Shown one piece after another: positions 44,020 through 56,007 of a stretch of 64,000 bases of DNA (position 1 is the stretch's first letter; each line of letters begins with the position of its first letter). The notes beneath the pieces were generated by a model, which was not told the DNA's origin, made no database searches, and was given only the letters and a program-made list of their open reading frames with translations. The stretch is from Monomorium pharaonis (lineage: Eukaryota > Arthropoda > Insecta > Hymenoptera > Formicidae). A program made the position numbers and the translations under genes. The stretch covers positions 17,459,244 through 17,523,243 of the forward strand of contig NC_050470.1 of the NCBI RefSeq assembly GCF_013373865.1. Reading direction: 5' to 3'.

Positions 44020-44290
44020 TAGCACTGGCCCCTCCATTAATACAAGCTCTATGGCCGGTATTCATAGTCAAATCTTATTTCAAAATCGTCTCAAGCAATG
44101 TCTTAAGATGCTAATACGGCTCTGTGATTGGTTGATGGCATCTTAAGACAGTACTTAAGATGATCTTAAATATAAGACCCGACTATGAATACCGGCCTAT
44201 GTTGTAGGCCAATCAATTTTCTTATGTATATGCTTATGCGCTTATGCAAGTTTGTGTGGATATACCATAAGATGTGACGCGAACAAACCT
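44020..44290. repeat. Dispersed repeat relic, split by MITE copy c
   Basis: CTCCATTAATACAAGCTCTA.. continues after copy c as TGTTGTAGGCCAATC.. and TTTTCTTATGTATATGC.., matching 51-160 inverted. It ends with GATGTGACGCGAACAAACC, which resembles the right tip of family T, about 230 bases before the eIF2-beta start codon. Confidence 0.55.
44052..44197. mobile_element. GGCCGG MITE copy c
   Basis: TGGCCGGTATTCATAGTC.. to ..CTATGAATACCGGCC, TA on both sides (44050-44051, 44198-44199). The empty site is seen at 123-137 (inverted). Confidence 0.85.
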
Positions 44291-44315
44291 CTAAATAGTC
44301 CTATGGCGTTGATCG

Positions 44316-44518
44316 TTCTTTTCTTTTTAAGAGGTTGGGCTCTCTGTAGTAAAGTTACTATGCCACCAAATTTTCTGATGCAATCTTTTTGGAGCAATGT
44401 GCAGCAGTGGAGGTTGAAATTATTTTGTTCAATTTTCTCGTATGCTTTATGTCACTTAAGTTCACGATAAGCAAAAAGTTTTTTTCATTCGGCACGAGAA
44501 AGTTCTGCAATCAAAAAA
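44316..44518 (+). promoter_or_regulatory. Probable 5' UTR and start region of eIF2-beta
   Basis: TTCTTTTCTTTTTAAGAGG at 44316 is a pyrimidine tract of the kind that starts translation-related mRNAs (TOP-like). From there to the ATG at 44519 is about 200 bases with no other gene. The ATG context is AAAAAAATGA. No clear TATA box. The start point is a guess. Confidence 0.35.
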
Positions 44519-47500
44519 ATGACGGAAGAAGATTCGGTACGTAAAATATAAAGATATTTAGATTGAACATAAATGTGTGACATCAACGTTCTGTACTACT
44601 TCAATTTTTCTATTGAAATTTTTTATTAAAATAACCTGTTTTGCTTTTTTCATCATTTAAAAGGAATTATATGTTATGATATTTAAAAGGCGAAAGAAAT
44701 AATTTTATTTTCGAAATCATTACTTGTTAAAGAAATTTTTTATTGTTAATAATCTTTTAATTGCAAGAAAATTTTTCTAACGAAAAAATTAGGAGCTATT
44801 TATTTATTACATAAACATTTTATTACATTTAACACATTGGGTGCTACATTTACACATATTAAACTTTTTATTGAGGCCACATGTATATACTGCCATATTT
44901 ATTTAAATGTGTATAAACCATATTTTAGATAAATATGCAGTATAACACTTTTACCTCTGATGTTTTCTAATGTTGTAAATTTGTGTATTTTTATGTTTAA
45001 AATCTTACCTGGGAAGAAAAATTGCAGATAAAGTTGCCCTTTTAAAAAATTTAATTTTAAAGTTTTTTGATATTGGTGAGAAATATGATAAATTTATGAC
45101 TATAAAGATATTGCATATGTTTTTTAATATTGTACTTTTTATATTGCAATTTATAAATTAAAACAAGTTATTCAGTCAAACAGCTTAATAACAATTGTTG
45201 TCTTTTTGTTTATTATATTGGTGATGCTAAATTGTAGCCCTTTATATGATCATTATTTTGGAGTCAAAATTTAACACATCATAATTGAATGAATTTGATT
45301 AATTTTGCATATTTGGGATTGTTTATGGTTAAAAATTACTTTATAAACTTGCAAATTAATTTTAAAATAGCAAATATTTTCTATTTTAATTAAAAATAAA
45401 GTTTCTGAGAAATTGATTAAAAATTTAAACTTTGTTAATTTATATAATTAAAACAAATATTCTTTGCTTTAATAAGAAATTAAAATTTTTTGAATTATAT
45501 TTTAATTACTTGCAATAAAAGATATATAAATTTGGGCCACACAATTTAATGTTCAACGTCTCGAACAAGAAGCCGACAATTGTTATTTAAATTGTTGAAT
45601 AACTTATTTTACATCTAATTTATAAATTGTAATATTAAAAACAACATTAAAGAGTATAAACAATATCCATACAGTCATAAATTTATCATGTTTCTGTTGA
45701 CATAAACTTTTTAAAATTAAATTAAAAAAAGATTTGAGTGACAATTTTCTTTTTCACGGGAAAAATTCTATGCACAATAAAACACGAATTTACAAAGTTA
45801 GAGAAAAATTGGAAGTGAGAGTGTTATACTGCATATTTATTATATTTTATAAGTTTTATAATAAGACTGATCAATATATTACTACCAAAAGAAAGCAACA
45901 ATATAAGAGGTGCTGTGTATAAGCTAATTACTTATTGATTGATGACGTAATGAAATATTTTGTAATAATATATCAGTTCTTAGTTCTTTTGTTCTCTATC
46001 TTCAGTCAAAACATAAACAAATGGCCTGAATGAAAAGTTGAACAAAAATAGTTCGGCATGTTACATGTTAATACACACATTTGCTTTCCAGACTCTTGCT
46101 ACGCATCATAAGTCATTTATATCTGTTTTGTTAAAGAAGGGTGTCAAAAAGTGCGATTTTGTGCCAACTGGAGGAAACCTTGGGATTTAGTTTTTTCTTC
46201 ACAGTTTTGAAGGTGCTGAGTTCAAATATGATAATTTAAACTATTAAAACCTTGGGGAAATATATTGTACTTGAGATAATGTCAGCAATCTATGTAATTA
46301 ACTATAGCAAAATTTAAATAAGGAATAACGCATATTATACATTAAGTGAATATGCAGATATCAATATATAGGTGAATCTATTTACATAGGTATACATGAG
46401 CGTGTTCCGTTCCAATTACCTGTTTAACTAAATATTGCAAGCTCCATGGTGATAGACTGAAAAAAGATTATGAGCGTATGTACAACAGTATCCAAATTGC
46501 CTATATCTTTCTGCAATAAAAGTGCACTCTCCCTCTTCCTTCTCTATATAATCGAATTTTCAGAAATGACATGTAGCATAAGCACAACAATCATTTTTTA
46601 ACACTTATGTTTTTATTGCAAAAAGATATAGGCAATTTGAATACTCTTGTATGCACATGTTTATAATCTTTTCTCGGTCTGTCACTGCAGAGCTTGCAAT
46701 ATTTAGTTGAACAGGTAATTTAAACAGGACACACTCATATATACGTATGTGAATAGATTCACTTATATTTGATATTTACATATTCACTTAACTCTTTGGT
46801 CACACAGGGTGGTTAAATTCAACCCCCATCGCTTAAATTCAACACATTATATCTTTCCGATTTAAGAAAAAATGATACTAGTAACGCCATTTAATGGTAA
46901 TTCAAGGTTTTATCTATGCTCTTGTATTATACTGTAACTGAAAGTCGCGTTGGTTTATTTTTGGCAGTCGTTCAAAGACAAGGTAGGGTGGTAGCCACTC
47001 CATGTGTAACTTTTGTGTAAGTTTTTTATGTTTTTTAGTGGTTTGAATTTTTGTGTTTTTTGTGGTCTAAAAAGTGTAAAAGTATGATATAATACAGATT
47101 CTTATGCCTAGAATTTTTTAAAAATCTTTATGTTAATTTATTCTTTGAAAATATGCAGCATAATGGTCTATAATTTACGGCAGCGACCATATAAAGTATT
47201 TTACAAAATGATGGACATAATGATTTCAACGATGTTAATTCAGATGTCGAGGAAAATCATATTTAAAGAAACATATTCAAGCGATTCAGAGCAATTTGTG
47301 GACAGTGATTTTGAAAATGTAACGTTAAATTAACGCATTCTAACATTGCGTGCACGCGGTGGACCGCAATCTATTTTGCGAGGAAAAAGTGGTTTTGCGT
47401 GGCATACAAAAAAGTGACGCTCAAGTAAATACTATCGTAACATGACTTTTCTATGAAAATACCTGTTTTTCAGTATACTAAAATACTCCATTTTCAGTAT

Positions 47501-49025
47501 GCAAAATAAATACTCTTTTTGAAAAAATGGTCAAAGACATCTTTTTTTCTTTGAAGTACAAGACTTGAACAATAAAAGTCTAAATTTTTAGCTAAAAATA
47601 TTAAAAATTAAAAAAATTATGATTTATTTTGTAAAAACTCTTCTTTTTCTAATATTGGAAGATTCAAAAATTTTTTTAGGTACTAACGGTTTTAGATTTT
47701 TGCTTAAATAATATCAGAATACACTTTCCAAACATTCAAGTTTATCCATAAATTTTTTTGTTACCATATGTTTGATAATTTCATAAATACAGCAGTTTAA
47801 AAATGACGATGGGTGGTAACCCAGTGTGACTTCGAAGGGTTAATGTATAATACATGTATTCCTTGTTTGAATTTTGTTATAATTAATTATACAGATTGTC
47901 GACATTATTTCAGCAAGTACAATATGTTTCCCCAAGTTTTTAATAGTTAGATTATCATATTTAAACTCAGTATCTTCAAAACTGTGAAAAAAAGCTAAAT
48001 CCTAAGGTTTTCTCCAATCGGCAAAAAAATTGCATTTTTTTGACACCCTTTTTTCAATCACTTTAAAAAGTAAGTAATATTAGGCTTTCAGTCCCGAAGT
48101 GATTAATACTTTGATTGTATACATGTTCCAAATTAGGCGCCCATTTTGTCAGATACCCTTTTTTGACATGTGTCTTGAAAACCAAGATTAATTATTACAA
48201 AAAATGCAAAATGGTATTATAAAAATTATTACATTATTTAATAGAAGATACTTTCTAATTTAAATTTATGTTTTTAAAACTGTTTTTCAACTATTATTTA
48301 AGAAATATAGCCTAAAAACTAATATGTAAAAATTAGTCGATCCCTAATGCAACACATGATATTTGAATATTCTGTATATTCCCTGTAATGTGGATTGAGA
48401 ACTTTCTTATAATATCTTCTATAATATATCATTATTTGTAGAGAAAAGGCTCTGAATTTAGAACACCACTTTATTTTTGGGCTATATTTCTTAAATAATA
48501 GTTGGAAAAACAGTTTTAAAAACATGAATTTAAATTAGAAAATATCTTCTATTAAATAATATAGTAATTTTTATAATACTATTTTGCATTTTTTGTAATA
48601 TAATTAATGTTTTTAAGACACATGTCAAAAAAAGTGTCTCACAAAATAGGCGCTTAATTTGGAACATGTATACGATCGAAGTATTAATCACTTCGGGACT
48701 GAAAGCCTAATATTAGGCGCTGGAGCAATGTCATCTTTTTCGTAGTTTAACTCACTGACAAGGACAAAATTGTTAAAGTAATGATATGAAGAAAATGCGC
48801 TAATCATAAAAATAAATGTTTATACGAAATAGAACATTTACTTTTTTATTATTATTCTTTGGCTGACATTCATAGTTGCTTTTTCATTAAGCCTGCATCG
48901 GACTAGAAATTGATATTGGGATTGATTATAAATATTACAAATAAATATTTGACTACAAACATTTGGCGCTGCTAAACCGAATAATTTGCCAGCTCTCTTT
49001 CTTCTCTTCTTGTGCATGCATCTGA

Positions 49026-49110
<85 letters not shown>

Positions 49111-49120
49111 CGTGCGTGTG

Positions 49121-49151
<31 letters not shown>

Positions 49152-52100
49152 ATGTGTTTTTAGTATTAGCAGCGCCAAGTTTTTGTAGTAAAATTTATTT
49201 GTAATATCTTTCTAGTCTGATGCGGGTTTAATGAAAAACTAAACTATGAATGCAAAACAAAGAATAATAATGAAAAAGTAGATGTTCCATTTTGTATAAA
49301 TATCCATTTTTATGGTTGGCGAATTTTCTTTGTATCATTACCTTTGTAGAGGAAAAATTCAATACTCTCATTTTGTAATGTCAAATCCAAGTTGTTTTGT
49401 ATAAAAAATACATTTTTGAGGGTGTTTTTTACGCGCGTATATTTGGCACTTTTTTGTACCTTTTTTTAAAAAAGGTAATTTTGTCGTAATTTCACTCATT
49501 TTGTAGTATCAGATATCTCATCTTTTTTTATTATATACAATGGAGATTCTTAAGACAATTTTTAAGTTCGTATTAAATTAAAAATTGAAATTGAGATGAT
49601 CTTGTCTATGTTATGTTCAAGATCAAGTATATATTTTTATCATGTTTTCTTCTTAAAATTCCACAAACTTTGATTGAAACTTTTTTACCTCAGTAAACCT
49701 GGCACTCATTACTAAAAAAAGTTTGGACATACGGCATAATTATCTGCTAATTTTTTGCTCTAGTCCCAAATTTTTTGCTCCTACCGTTTGCAAGAAATAA
49801 AGGACAAATGTGGAGGTGCCATGTTTATGTGACGTTAGCAATCCCATTAATAAAAAAAATGCATAAACAAAAAAACAAATACACCAAAATTTTCTGCTCA
49901 TTATGTGTTTTAAGATAATGTAAACATATATTAAAAATATTAAACGCTTAACAAAGTATCGGTATTCAAAGCCGTACAGTTGTATTTAACTTAAATGTAC
50001 TTCTTTAAATACTCGTAAAATATACAATTAAAATTTTTAACTTTAAAAACCTTTAAAATTCACAACAATACAAGAAAGTAACCTTAAAAAATTAGTTGCT
50101 GCACCGACCTTGGTATCAAAATAATTGTCTATTTATCTGTTTTTAAAATATCTTGGTCCCAAATTTTTTATGGTTAATATTTAACTTATGTGACTCAATT
50201 GTTAAGGTGACGATGCTGACGCGGTTACAAGAGTAAAGTCTCAGCAAACACAGAACATAGCAGCAACATTGCGGCAATGTTATAACATTGTAGCAACATT
50301 GCAGCAATATTACAAAATTGCCGCAATGTTGCTGCAATGTTCTATGTTTACTGAGGTATTTTTTTTTAATTAAGTGCTATATCGAATATTTTAAGAAAAG
50401 GTAAATACTAAAGTATTAAGATGATTGTCTATTTATCTTTTTTTAAAATATTCTGGACCCGAATTTTTGTCTATGCTTTAACACTTCCAACTTAACATTT
50501 CAGTTGCAAGTTAAATATTAAGCAAAAAATTTGTGACCAAAATATTTTAAGAGTAGTTAAATAGGCGATTATTTTTATACTAAAATTGATATAGTAATTA
50601 ATGTTTATAAGGTACTTTACTATTGTGAGCGTATCAGCACCGCCATCTTAACAATTGAGTTACACGAGTTAAATATTAAGCAAAAAATTTGGGACCAGTA
50701 ATGTTTATACACATGTACGTATATACATATGAGCATGTATGTACATATAAAGGGTATATCCAAGATCAATCACAGGAGCCGGCATGTACGTTCCTCATGA
50801 AAAACTGCGACAAAAATGTCAGTTACAAAATGTTGAAGGCCAATAGTTTTTAAACAGTGAGCCTTTGAAACTTTCCAACCACAACCTGAAACTCGTGCTG
50901 TCAGATGTGGCGCAAATGGCCGGCCGTTGTTTTGACGAGTACGAGTATTGCTTTGCTCTTTGAAAAGAAATTTTGGAAATGTTTGTCGACTGATGTTTTT
51001 AAGATTATTTGATTAGATAATTTAATAATTTAATTTATTAATTTATTTATATATAAAACGTATTTCAGAAATACATACTCTTTATTGATATAAATGATGT
51101 TTTATCGAATTTGCAACTGATATTACTTTTTGTCAATTAAATTGGACTCAATTTAAGAATACAGCAATAGATGTTAATAGAGATTTCACAGATTTATACG
51201 GTGTAATATTCATTCGGCACCGTGCCGTTTAGCGTTACTCGTCAAATAAAAGCGTTTGGCCAGTCGCTTAGTTGCGCCGCGCCTGACGGCGCGAATTTCA
51301 CAGCCTGTAGTTGGAAAGATTCAAAGTTTACCATTTAAAAACTATTGACCCCTCAACATTTTGCTATTGACATTTTTTACTCAGTTTTTCATGGGGAATA
51401 CGCTGTACATGCCGGCTCTTGCAATTGATCTGGAACACCCTGTATATGCACGCGTGTATATTTATTTCTCTCTCTCTTTCTCCCTTTCCCCTTTCTCTTT
51501 CTTTCTCTATTTCTCTTATAGCGTTTTCGACCGGCCTGGGTTAATTGCTCCGGGTGCGATTAATCATAAGGTTAATTACAGCCACTCTTCTGAAGAAGGG
51601 AATAACTGTAATTGGCCAGTTTTAGGAGAAAAAAATCTGAGACGGATTAACCCAGCACCGGTCGAAAACGCCATTAATTTGACAATAATACTGTTTCTAA
51701 CACACAATAATTATGATTTATTTACATGTGTAGCCAACAATTTTTTATGATAAAATTTTTTACCGTGTTTCTCCTTAAAATGTAAATAATAAATGTAATA
51801 ATAATATTTTAATCTCATCCAGTAGCTTGTTTTTTAAAAATCTTTTTTAAAAGTTTCCTTGGAACAAGTTGGACATTAGATCTTGTAATACAGATACTTT
51901 CTGATACACAAAGATTTAAAAATATTTTAATAACTCGTCGATACATTGCAAAAGAATAAACCGCTCACTTCATCCTATCATTTTTTTTTTAATTACTTTA
52001 TTTGGTATCTTCAAGTCGATATCCCTAATAAAACAGTACGTGATATTCACATTAAGGGTGTATCGGATATACAATCTTAGACAAAAGTACATGAAATTTG

Positions 52101-55100
52101 AAATACTTAAATATCTATGCCTAACGCATAATAAATCTAGATGTAAGAAACTTGAATGATAGTTGGAGTCTTATTTTTACTCTTACAAAGGTATTTTTTA
52201 CGTATTTGCGATTTTTTTCACTTATGAGTTTAAACTTTTGACAGTGAAAATGCACAATTATCTCAAGTTATATTTTATTTCTTTAAAACGGTGTAGTGAA
52301 GACAATTGAAACTTGGCAGATATTTTCATCTATTCATATACTAGATGTACAAAAAAATTCAAAACACTGGTACTATTTCTTCTATATTTTTTTAGCTGTT
52401 TCATCCGTCAAGATCGTCCTTTTCCATAAGATAGAAAAGGATACCATGTAAAATCAGTGAAAATTAAAATAGTTATAACTCAGCAACCGTTTAGTGGATG
52501 CGTTTTCAATTTTTTGCAGTACATTAGGGAAACTAAAAGAACAATTTCATAAATTTTTAGCAACTTTGTACCATTTTGAACTTCAGTCCGATACATCCTT
52601 AATGCTACGTAGATTGGCATCGTAAAATCTACGTCAAGTATTTGGATATTTGAGTGAACATCCGCTCAAGAACGGTACTACTAGCATCTATGTGAATGCA
52701 ATCATAGGTTTGACATAGAAATTAGGTAAAAATTTTACGAATTTTAGAAACATCCTCGTAATATACACGTACCCTCTAGATTTCTTGGAGTGAAATGTCA
52801 CTCCAAAAGAATGAAATTTTACTCTAAGAAAACATTAATTATAAAAAAAAACCTAAACTGATATATCAGAAAACATTGTTGACAAAGAGAATCAAGAACC
52901 GGAATCGACAGTTGATGATGAGGCACTAGACTTGGAAAACTTTGATAAAAAGAAGAAACAGTATTATAAAAATTATTATGTTATTTGATAAAAGATAACT
53001 TTTAATTTGTATTTGTTTTTAATATTGTTTTTCTAACTATTATTTAAGAAATATTGTGTCCAAAAACAAAGTAGTGTTCTATACTTGGTGCCTTTATATA
53101 TATAATATCATTGCTATGAACCAATACTAGATGTTCGAGCAGTGCAAATTATGTGCTGGAAATTGTTAATTTAAACAATTATATATGCGAACATTTAGTG
53201 TTGGCTCATAGGAACGATATTAAATATATATTTCCAACATTCTAAAAACGTTTTATGGGATCTTATATATTTTTTTATTTTTTTTTTTCTTTACTTTAAA
53301 ATACTGTTTTTATGTAAGATTTGATAAGTTTTTATGATGTATAAAATATTTATTAATTTTGTCATATAAAAATTTATTAGCTAAATGTTTTTTAAACATT
53401 GACTAAACATGGTATAACTGATCATAGCTAACAAGATATTTTAAAGAAAAGAAATATGTAGGACAAATGTTGCAAGATGTATGTTAAATGTTTTTTTTTA
53501 TTTATTTATGATTATATGTTTATTTGAATAATATGATCTATTTTAATTTATTTTAATTTGCCAAAAATTGCTAGGTATTTGATCCGACTTTGAAGAAAAA
53601 GAAAAAGAAGAAGAAGACCACTTTTGATATTGAGGCAGCTTTCAATGAAGGAGGTAACAGTGGTGATATATCGGAAAACATTGTTGACAAAGAGAATCAA
53701 GAACCGGAACCGACAGTTGATGATGATGAGGCACTAGACTTGGAAAACTTTGGTAAAAAGAAGAAAAAAAAGAAAAAGGCATTTAATCTAGATGAATTGG
53801 AAGCAGCTTTACCTGATACAAAGAAAGAGGTAGAAAATGTTTTTGTAACTTTATATTTTGTAACTTCAGATATTTCTAATAACTTTTTTTTGTGTACTAT
53901 TTGTATTACTTACCATTAACTACTTAATTTTATTTGTTATATTTTTATTAGGGCATGTTTTGATAAAACATTAAAAAAAATAATAAATTATGCTGATTTA
54001 TAAATATATATTAAGGGGACTACATACACCCAGAAACGTAAAAAATAAACCTTTTTCTCGATTTTTTTTTTAAACGTAATGTATGTAATTAATCATAGTT
54101 TTCTTTACTTTAAAATACATTCTTAGAACATGTTTTAGAATAAATTTGAACTGAAAATATTTAATAATGGCGGAGATATCGTCCTCGTCGCAAGACCTTG
54201 TTGAAAAAAGGTGCTCCGCGGTGCTAATTGCAGCTCGTACAGGACTTATCTGAAACAGATCAGCCTAGAATTTTCTTAAAGTGAATGATATTACCTAGTC
54301 TTTATTGTGGCCGAGTTTTAAAATATCGATTTTTGCCAAATGGTGGCCGTTTAAAGAAAAAAACGATTTTTTAGGATAAAAATCGGTCGTTTTTTTAACT
54401 TAAAAAAAAGTAAGAGCTCTAAAAAAACCGCCACGATAAAGACTGCCTTTTTTTGCCTCCAAATTTCAAGTAAATCGGTCCAGCCGTTTCCGAGATATTT
54501 TTGGCACGCGTTTTGAAAACAAGTTTCGAGAAAAACGCGTTTAAAGTTTGACATTCGGTTAAAACGTAGATAATTTTTTTTCAAACTTACATGGAGTTAT
54601 CCACTCCAGGGTCAGTGAACCCTCCCTAGATGTAGCGGCTTCAATTCTAGCTTCGAATCTAGCTTGCCGGCGTAATATTCTTGCGTAAGCTTCTTGCTGC
54701 GAAGAATTAGAAGGCGCCCATCGCATTCCAGCGTCGTCGAACGCGCTTGGACCTTTCTCGCTATATCCGACAATTTTCAAGGAATTATTTTGAAACTTGC
54801 AGGGGATATTCTCAAGACCTTATACTTTACGAATATGCAAAAAACGAAAAATGCATTTTTTTTTTAATTTCTGGGTGTATGTAGCCCTTTAATAAGTAAA
54901 CTACGAATTTTATTTTATTATTAATTACTTTTTAAATAATCTAGTAATTCATAAAATAAATATTATGAATGTATAAGCAATAATATTTGATTAGATTGTA
55001 TTTAAATTTTTTTTATTTTATAGGAATCTATAGAACAACAGGTTGAGGAAATTGTGATGGATGATGACTTTGATTTAGATATGGACTTTTCCAAGACAAA

Positions 55101-55180
55101 GAAAAAAAAGAAAAAGAAGAAAGATCTTGATGAATTGGTAGCTGAAGAAGAGCGCAAAGAGATTGAAGATAAGGAGAATG
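44519..55180 (+). CDS. eIF2beta: Translation initiation factor eIF2 subunit beta, N-terminal part (exons 1-3; continues past the window)
   Basis: Exon 1 (44519-44536) encodes MTEEDS; exon 2 (53575-53829) starts VFDPTL and carries two 8-lysine boxes; exon 3 (55024-55180) carries a third box of seven lysines and ends ..IEDKEN with one extra base. All junctions are GT-AG and in frame, giving 143 codons. The FDPT motif and three lysine boxes are diagnostic of eIF2-beta; the boxes bind eIF5 and eIF2B-epsilon. The full protein (about 310-335 residues in animals) joins eIF2 alpha and gamma to deliver initiator tRNA to the 40S ribosome. The conserved C-terminal core and zinc finger are not found up to 64000, so intron 3 exceeds 8.8 kb or the remaining exons lie beyond. 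Intron 1 is 9.0 kb. Introns are full of repeats. Confidence 0.92.
44537..46130. other. eIF2-beta intron 1, first part
   Basis: AT-rich. 44935-45010 (ATATGCAGTATAACACT, TTGTAAATTTGTGT) is repeated inverted at 45785-45840, so an old foldback of about 0.9 kb lies here. No exon or RNA gene seen. Confidence 0.45.
46131..48058. mobile_element. Foldback element with a piggyBac-like insert
   Basis: AAGGGTGTCAAAAAGTGCG (46138) pairs with TTTTTTGACACCCTTTTTT (48039-48058). The left arm is 46131-46345; the right arm is 47839-48058. Between them is a second inverted repeat (46346-46787: GTTTAACTAAATATTGCAAG against CTTGCAATATTTAGTTGAAC). The TTAA-flanked element sits at the right arm's inner end. Confidence 0.6.
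46792..47838 (+). mobile_element. piggyBac-like non-autonomous element (TTAA TSD)
   Basis: TTAA flanks both ends (46788-46791, 47839-47842). The ends CTCTTTGGTCACACAGGGTG and CAGTGTGACTTCGAAGGG are inverted. A 67-codon frame at 47130-47333 has the serine/acid-rich look of a piggyBac transposase N-terminus (SSDSEQFVDSDFEN) but stops early; no catalytic part. An inverted fragment of the same family is at 61871-62335. Confidence 0.65.
48080..48711. mobile_element. Foldback MITE with ~240-bp arms
   Basis: TTAGGCTTTCAGTCCCGAAG (48080) and CTTCGGGACTGAAAGCCTAA (48692-48711). The arms also share GGAACATGTATAC and ATGTGTCTTGA. Flanks are ATA-rich, consistent with a TA target. Part of the arm (ACTATTATTTAAGAAATAT) also occurs at 53036-53055. 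Confidence 0.7.
48740..49400. mobile_element. Foldback element with a (TG)n core
   Basis: The left arm (to 48975, ATTTGGCGCTGCTAA) is repeated inverted from 49165 (TTAGCAGCGCCAA) outward, including TTTTTCATTAAGCC and TTATTATTATTC. The loop is the microsatellite at 49027-49152. Confidence 0.6.
49027..49152. repeat. (TG)n then (TGCG)n microsatellite
   Basis: About 40 TG units followed by TGCG units, in the loop of a foldback. Open frames of Cys-Val or Thr-His are artefacts. Confidence 0.95.
49401..50239. other. Intronic AT-rich DNA
   Basis: No gene. From 50115 (TTGGTCCCAAATTTTTT, AACTCAATTGTTAAGGTG) an inverted partner appears at 50640-50698 (CTTAACAATTGAGTT, AAAAAATTTGGGACCA), giving a loose foldback 50115-50700. 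Confidence 0.45.
50240..50355. mobile_element. Eroded CCCAG-clan mini-element (116 bp)
   Basis: CTCAGCAAACACAGAACATAG.. to ..CTATGTTTACTGAG, GT on both sides (50238-50239, 50356-50357). The tip resembles element C (CCCAGCAAACACC). The inside is repeats of GCAACATTGC/GCAATGTTGC. Confidence 0.6.
50750..51442. mobile_element. Inverted-repeat element M (about 690 bp)
   Basis: AAGGGTATATCCAAGATCAATC and GATCTGGAACACCCTG with inner match GAGCCGGCATGTACG / GTACATGCCGGCTC and further to about 170 bp per arm (CTTTCCAAC..CAACCTG). The tip resembles the foldback at 993-3202. GC-rich centre near 50920 and 51270. Non-coding. Confidence 0.7.
51521..51671. mobile_element. Palindromic MITE (151 bp)
   Basis: GCGTTTTCGACCGGCCTGGG and CCCAGCACCGGTCGAAAACGC, inner arms GGTTAATTACAG / CTGTAATT. 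It follows a CT-rich tract (51467-51514). Confidence 0.8.
51785..52010. repeat. Dispersed repeat, inverted relative of 24700-25010
   Basis: GAACAAGTTGGACATTAGATC.., ACTTCATCCTAT.. and TTTGGTATCTTCAAG match the C interior at about 24725-24880 in reverse. Shows that part of C, or something inside it, has moved independently. Confidence 0.55.
52056..52598. mobile_element. TTAA-flanked MITE (543 bp)
   Basis: TTAA outside both ends; tips GGGTGTATCGGA and TCCGATACATCC. Interior AT-rich. TTAA targets are used by piggyBac and Kolobok; which one is not decided. Confidence 0.65.
52859..52961 (+). pseudogene. Partial duplicate of eIF2-beta exon 2
   Basis: About 100 bases match exon 2 (53657-53763): the stretch encoding DISENIVDKENQ.., EALDLENF.. 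and the start of the second lysine box. There are few substitutions (P to S, G to D) and one GAT codon is missing. The frame is still open, but no splice acceptor with FDPT sequence precedes it. Downstream it runs directly into the repeat also seen at 48190-48310. Non-functional fragment by appearance. Confidence 0.75.
54015..54888. mobile_element. TTAA-flanked element N in eIF2-beta intron 2 (874 bp)
   Basis: TTAA at 54011-54014 and 54889-54892; tips GGGGACTACATACACCCAG and CTGGGTGTATGTAGCCCT. The inside has poly-A/T-flanked blocks and a 73-codon minus frame (54559-54780) unknown to me. Non-autonomous. Confidence 0.75.
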
Positions 55181-56007
55181 GTATGTACTAATATGGAATG
55201 ATTTTTGTCAATATGTTTTTGCATCTAGTTGTTTATGTTATCCATTATTTGTTAACATGCTGCACTGAATCTGAGCGAAGTGCAGAGTATGGTAAGACAT
55301 ATGCTTGGTGTACTTTAATTACGTTAACCGTGCACATAATTATTCTCCATTATCCTTGCACTTGTGCATTTTATGATAAAATTAATATTGAAACATTTTT
55401 AACTGTTTTTGTAATCCAAAAAATTAATTTTTTAAAAATATGGTTATATGAGTTATTCTACATGAAATCGATCACATTCAGAATAGTTTAATAGAAAAAC
55501 TACCAGGTCGCAAAATATAGTTTTAAACATGACCTTTGAAATGTTATTTGGCAGAACTCGATGTGTAAAATGGCTGACTTGATATGGTGGGTAGGAGGAA
55601 CATTGCAAAAGAAATTTTGTGAAATGCATTGTAAAAGTTAAAAAGCATGATAAAATTGCTCACACATTTTTGTTTCTATATTATATTCATGAATTGTTTT
55701 AAATGTTCGAAGAACAATCGAGAGAAATTTTTGTTATTTTATTGGTCTCTCCGCCATTAAATCTATTTTGATTTTTGAAAATTTCTGAGAGAGCTTATGG
55801 AAATAGTAATAATAGTGTAATAATAATAATAATGTTTTTACAATGCTTTAAAATTATTTTTACAATGTTCCTTTTTCTAACCATATTGAGGCATTTTGAA
55901 TATCAGGAATAAAGAATCAGGAATAACAAACCAACATGTAGAATAGATTGAGCATCGCGATAGATGAACGCCCGATATGGAAAGAGAGATACTGCATATG
56001 AAGCCTA
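55181..56007. other. eIF2-beta intron 3, first part
   Basis: AT-rich, no exon seen. 55930-55965 (ATGTAGAATAGATTG) has an inverted partner near 56780-56800, so an older inverted repeat surrounds element O. Confidence 0.4.

Noticed and set aside
48953..49204. Thr-His and Cys-Val rich frames
   Set aside because: They are the (TG)n repeat read in several frames.
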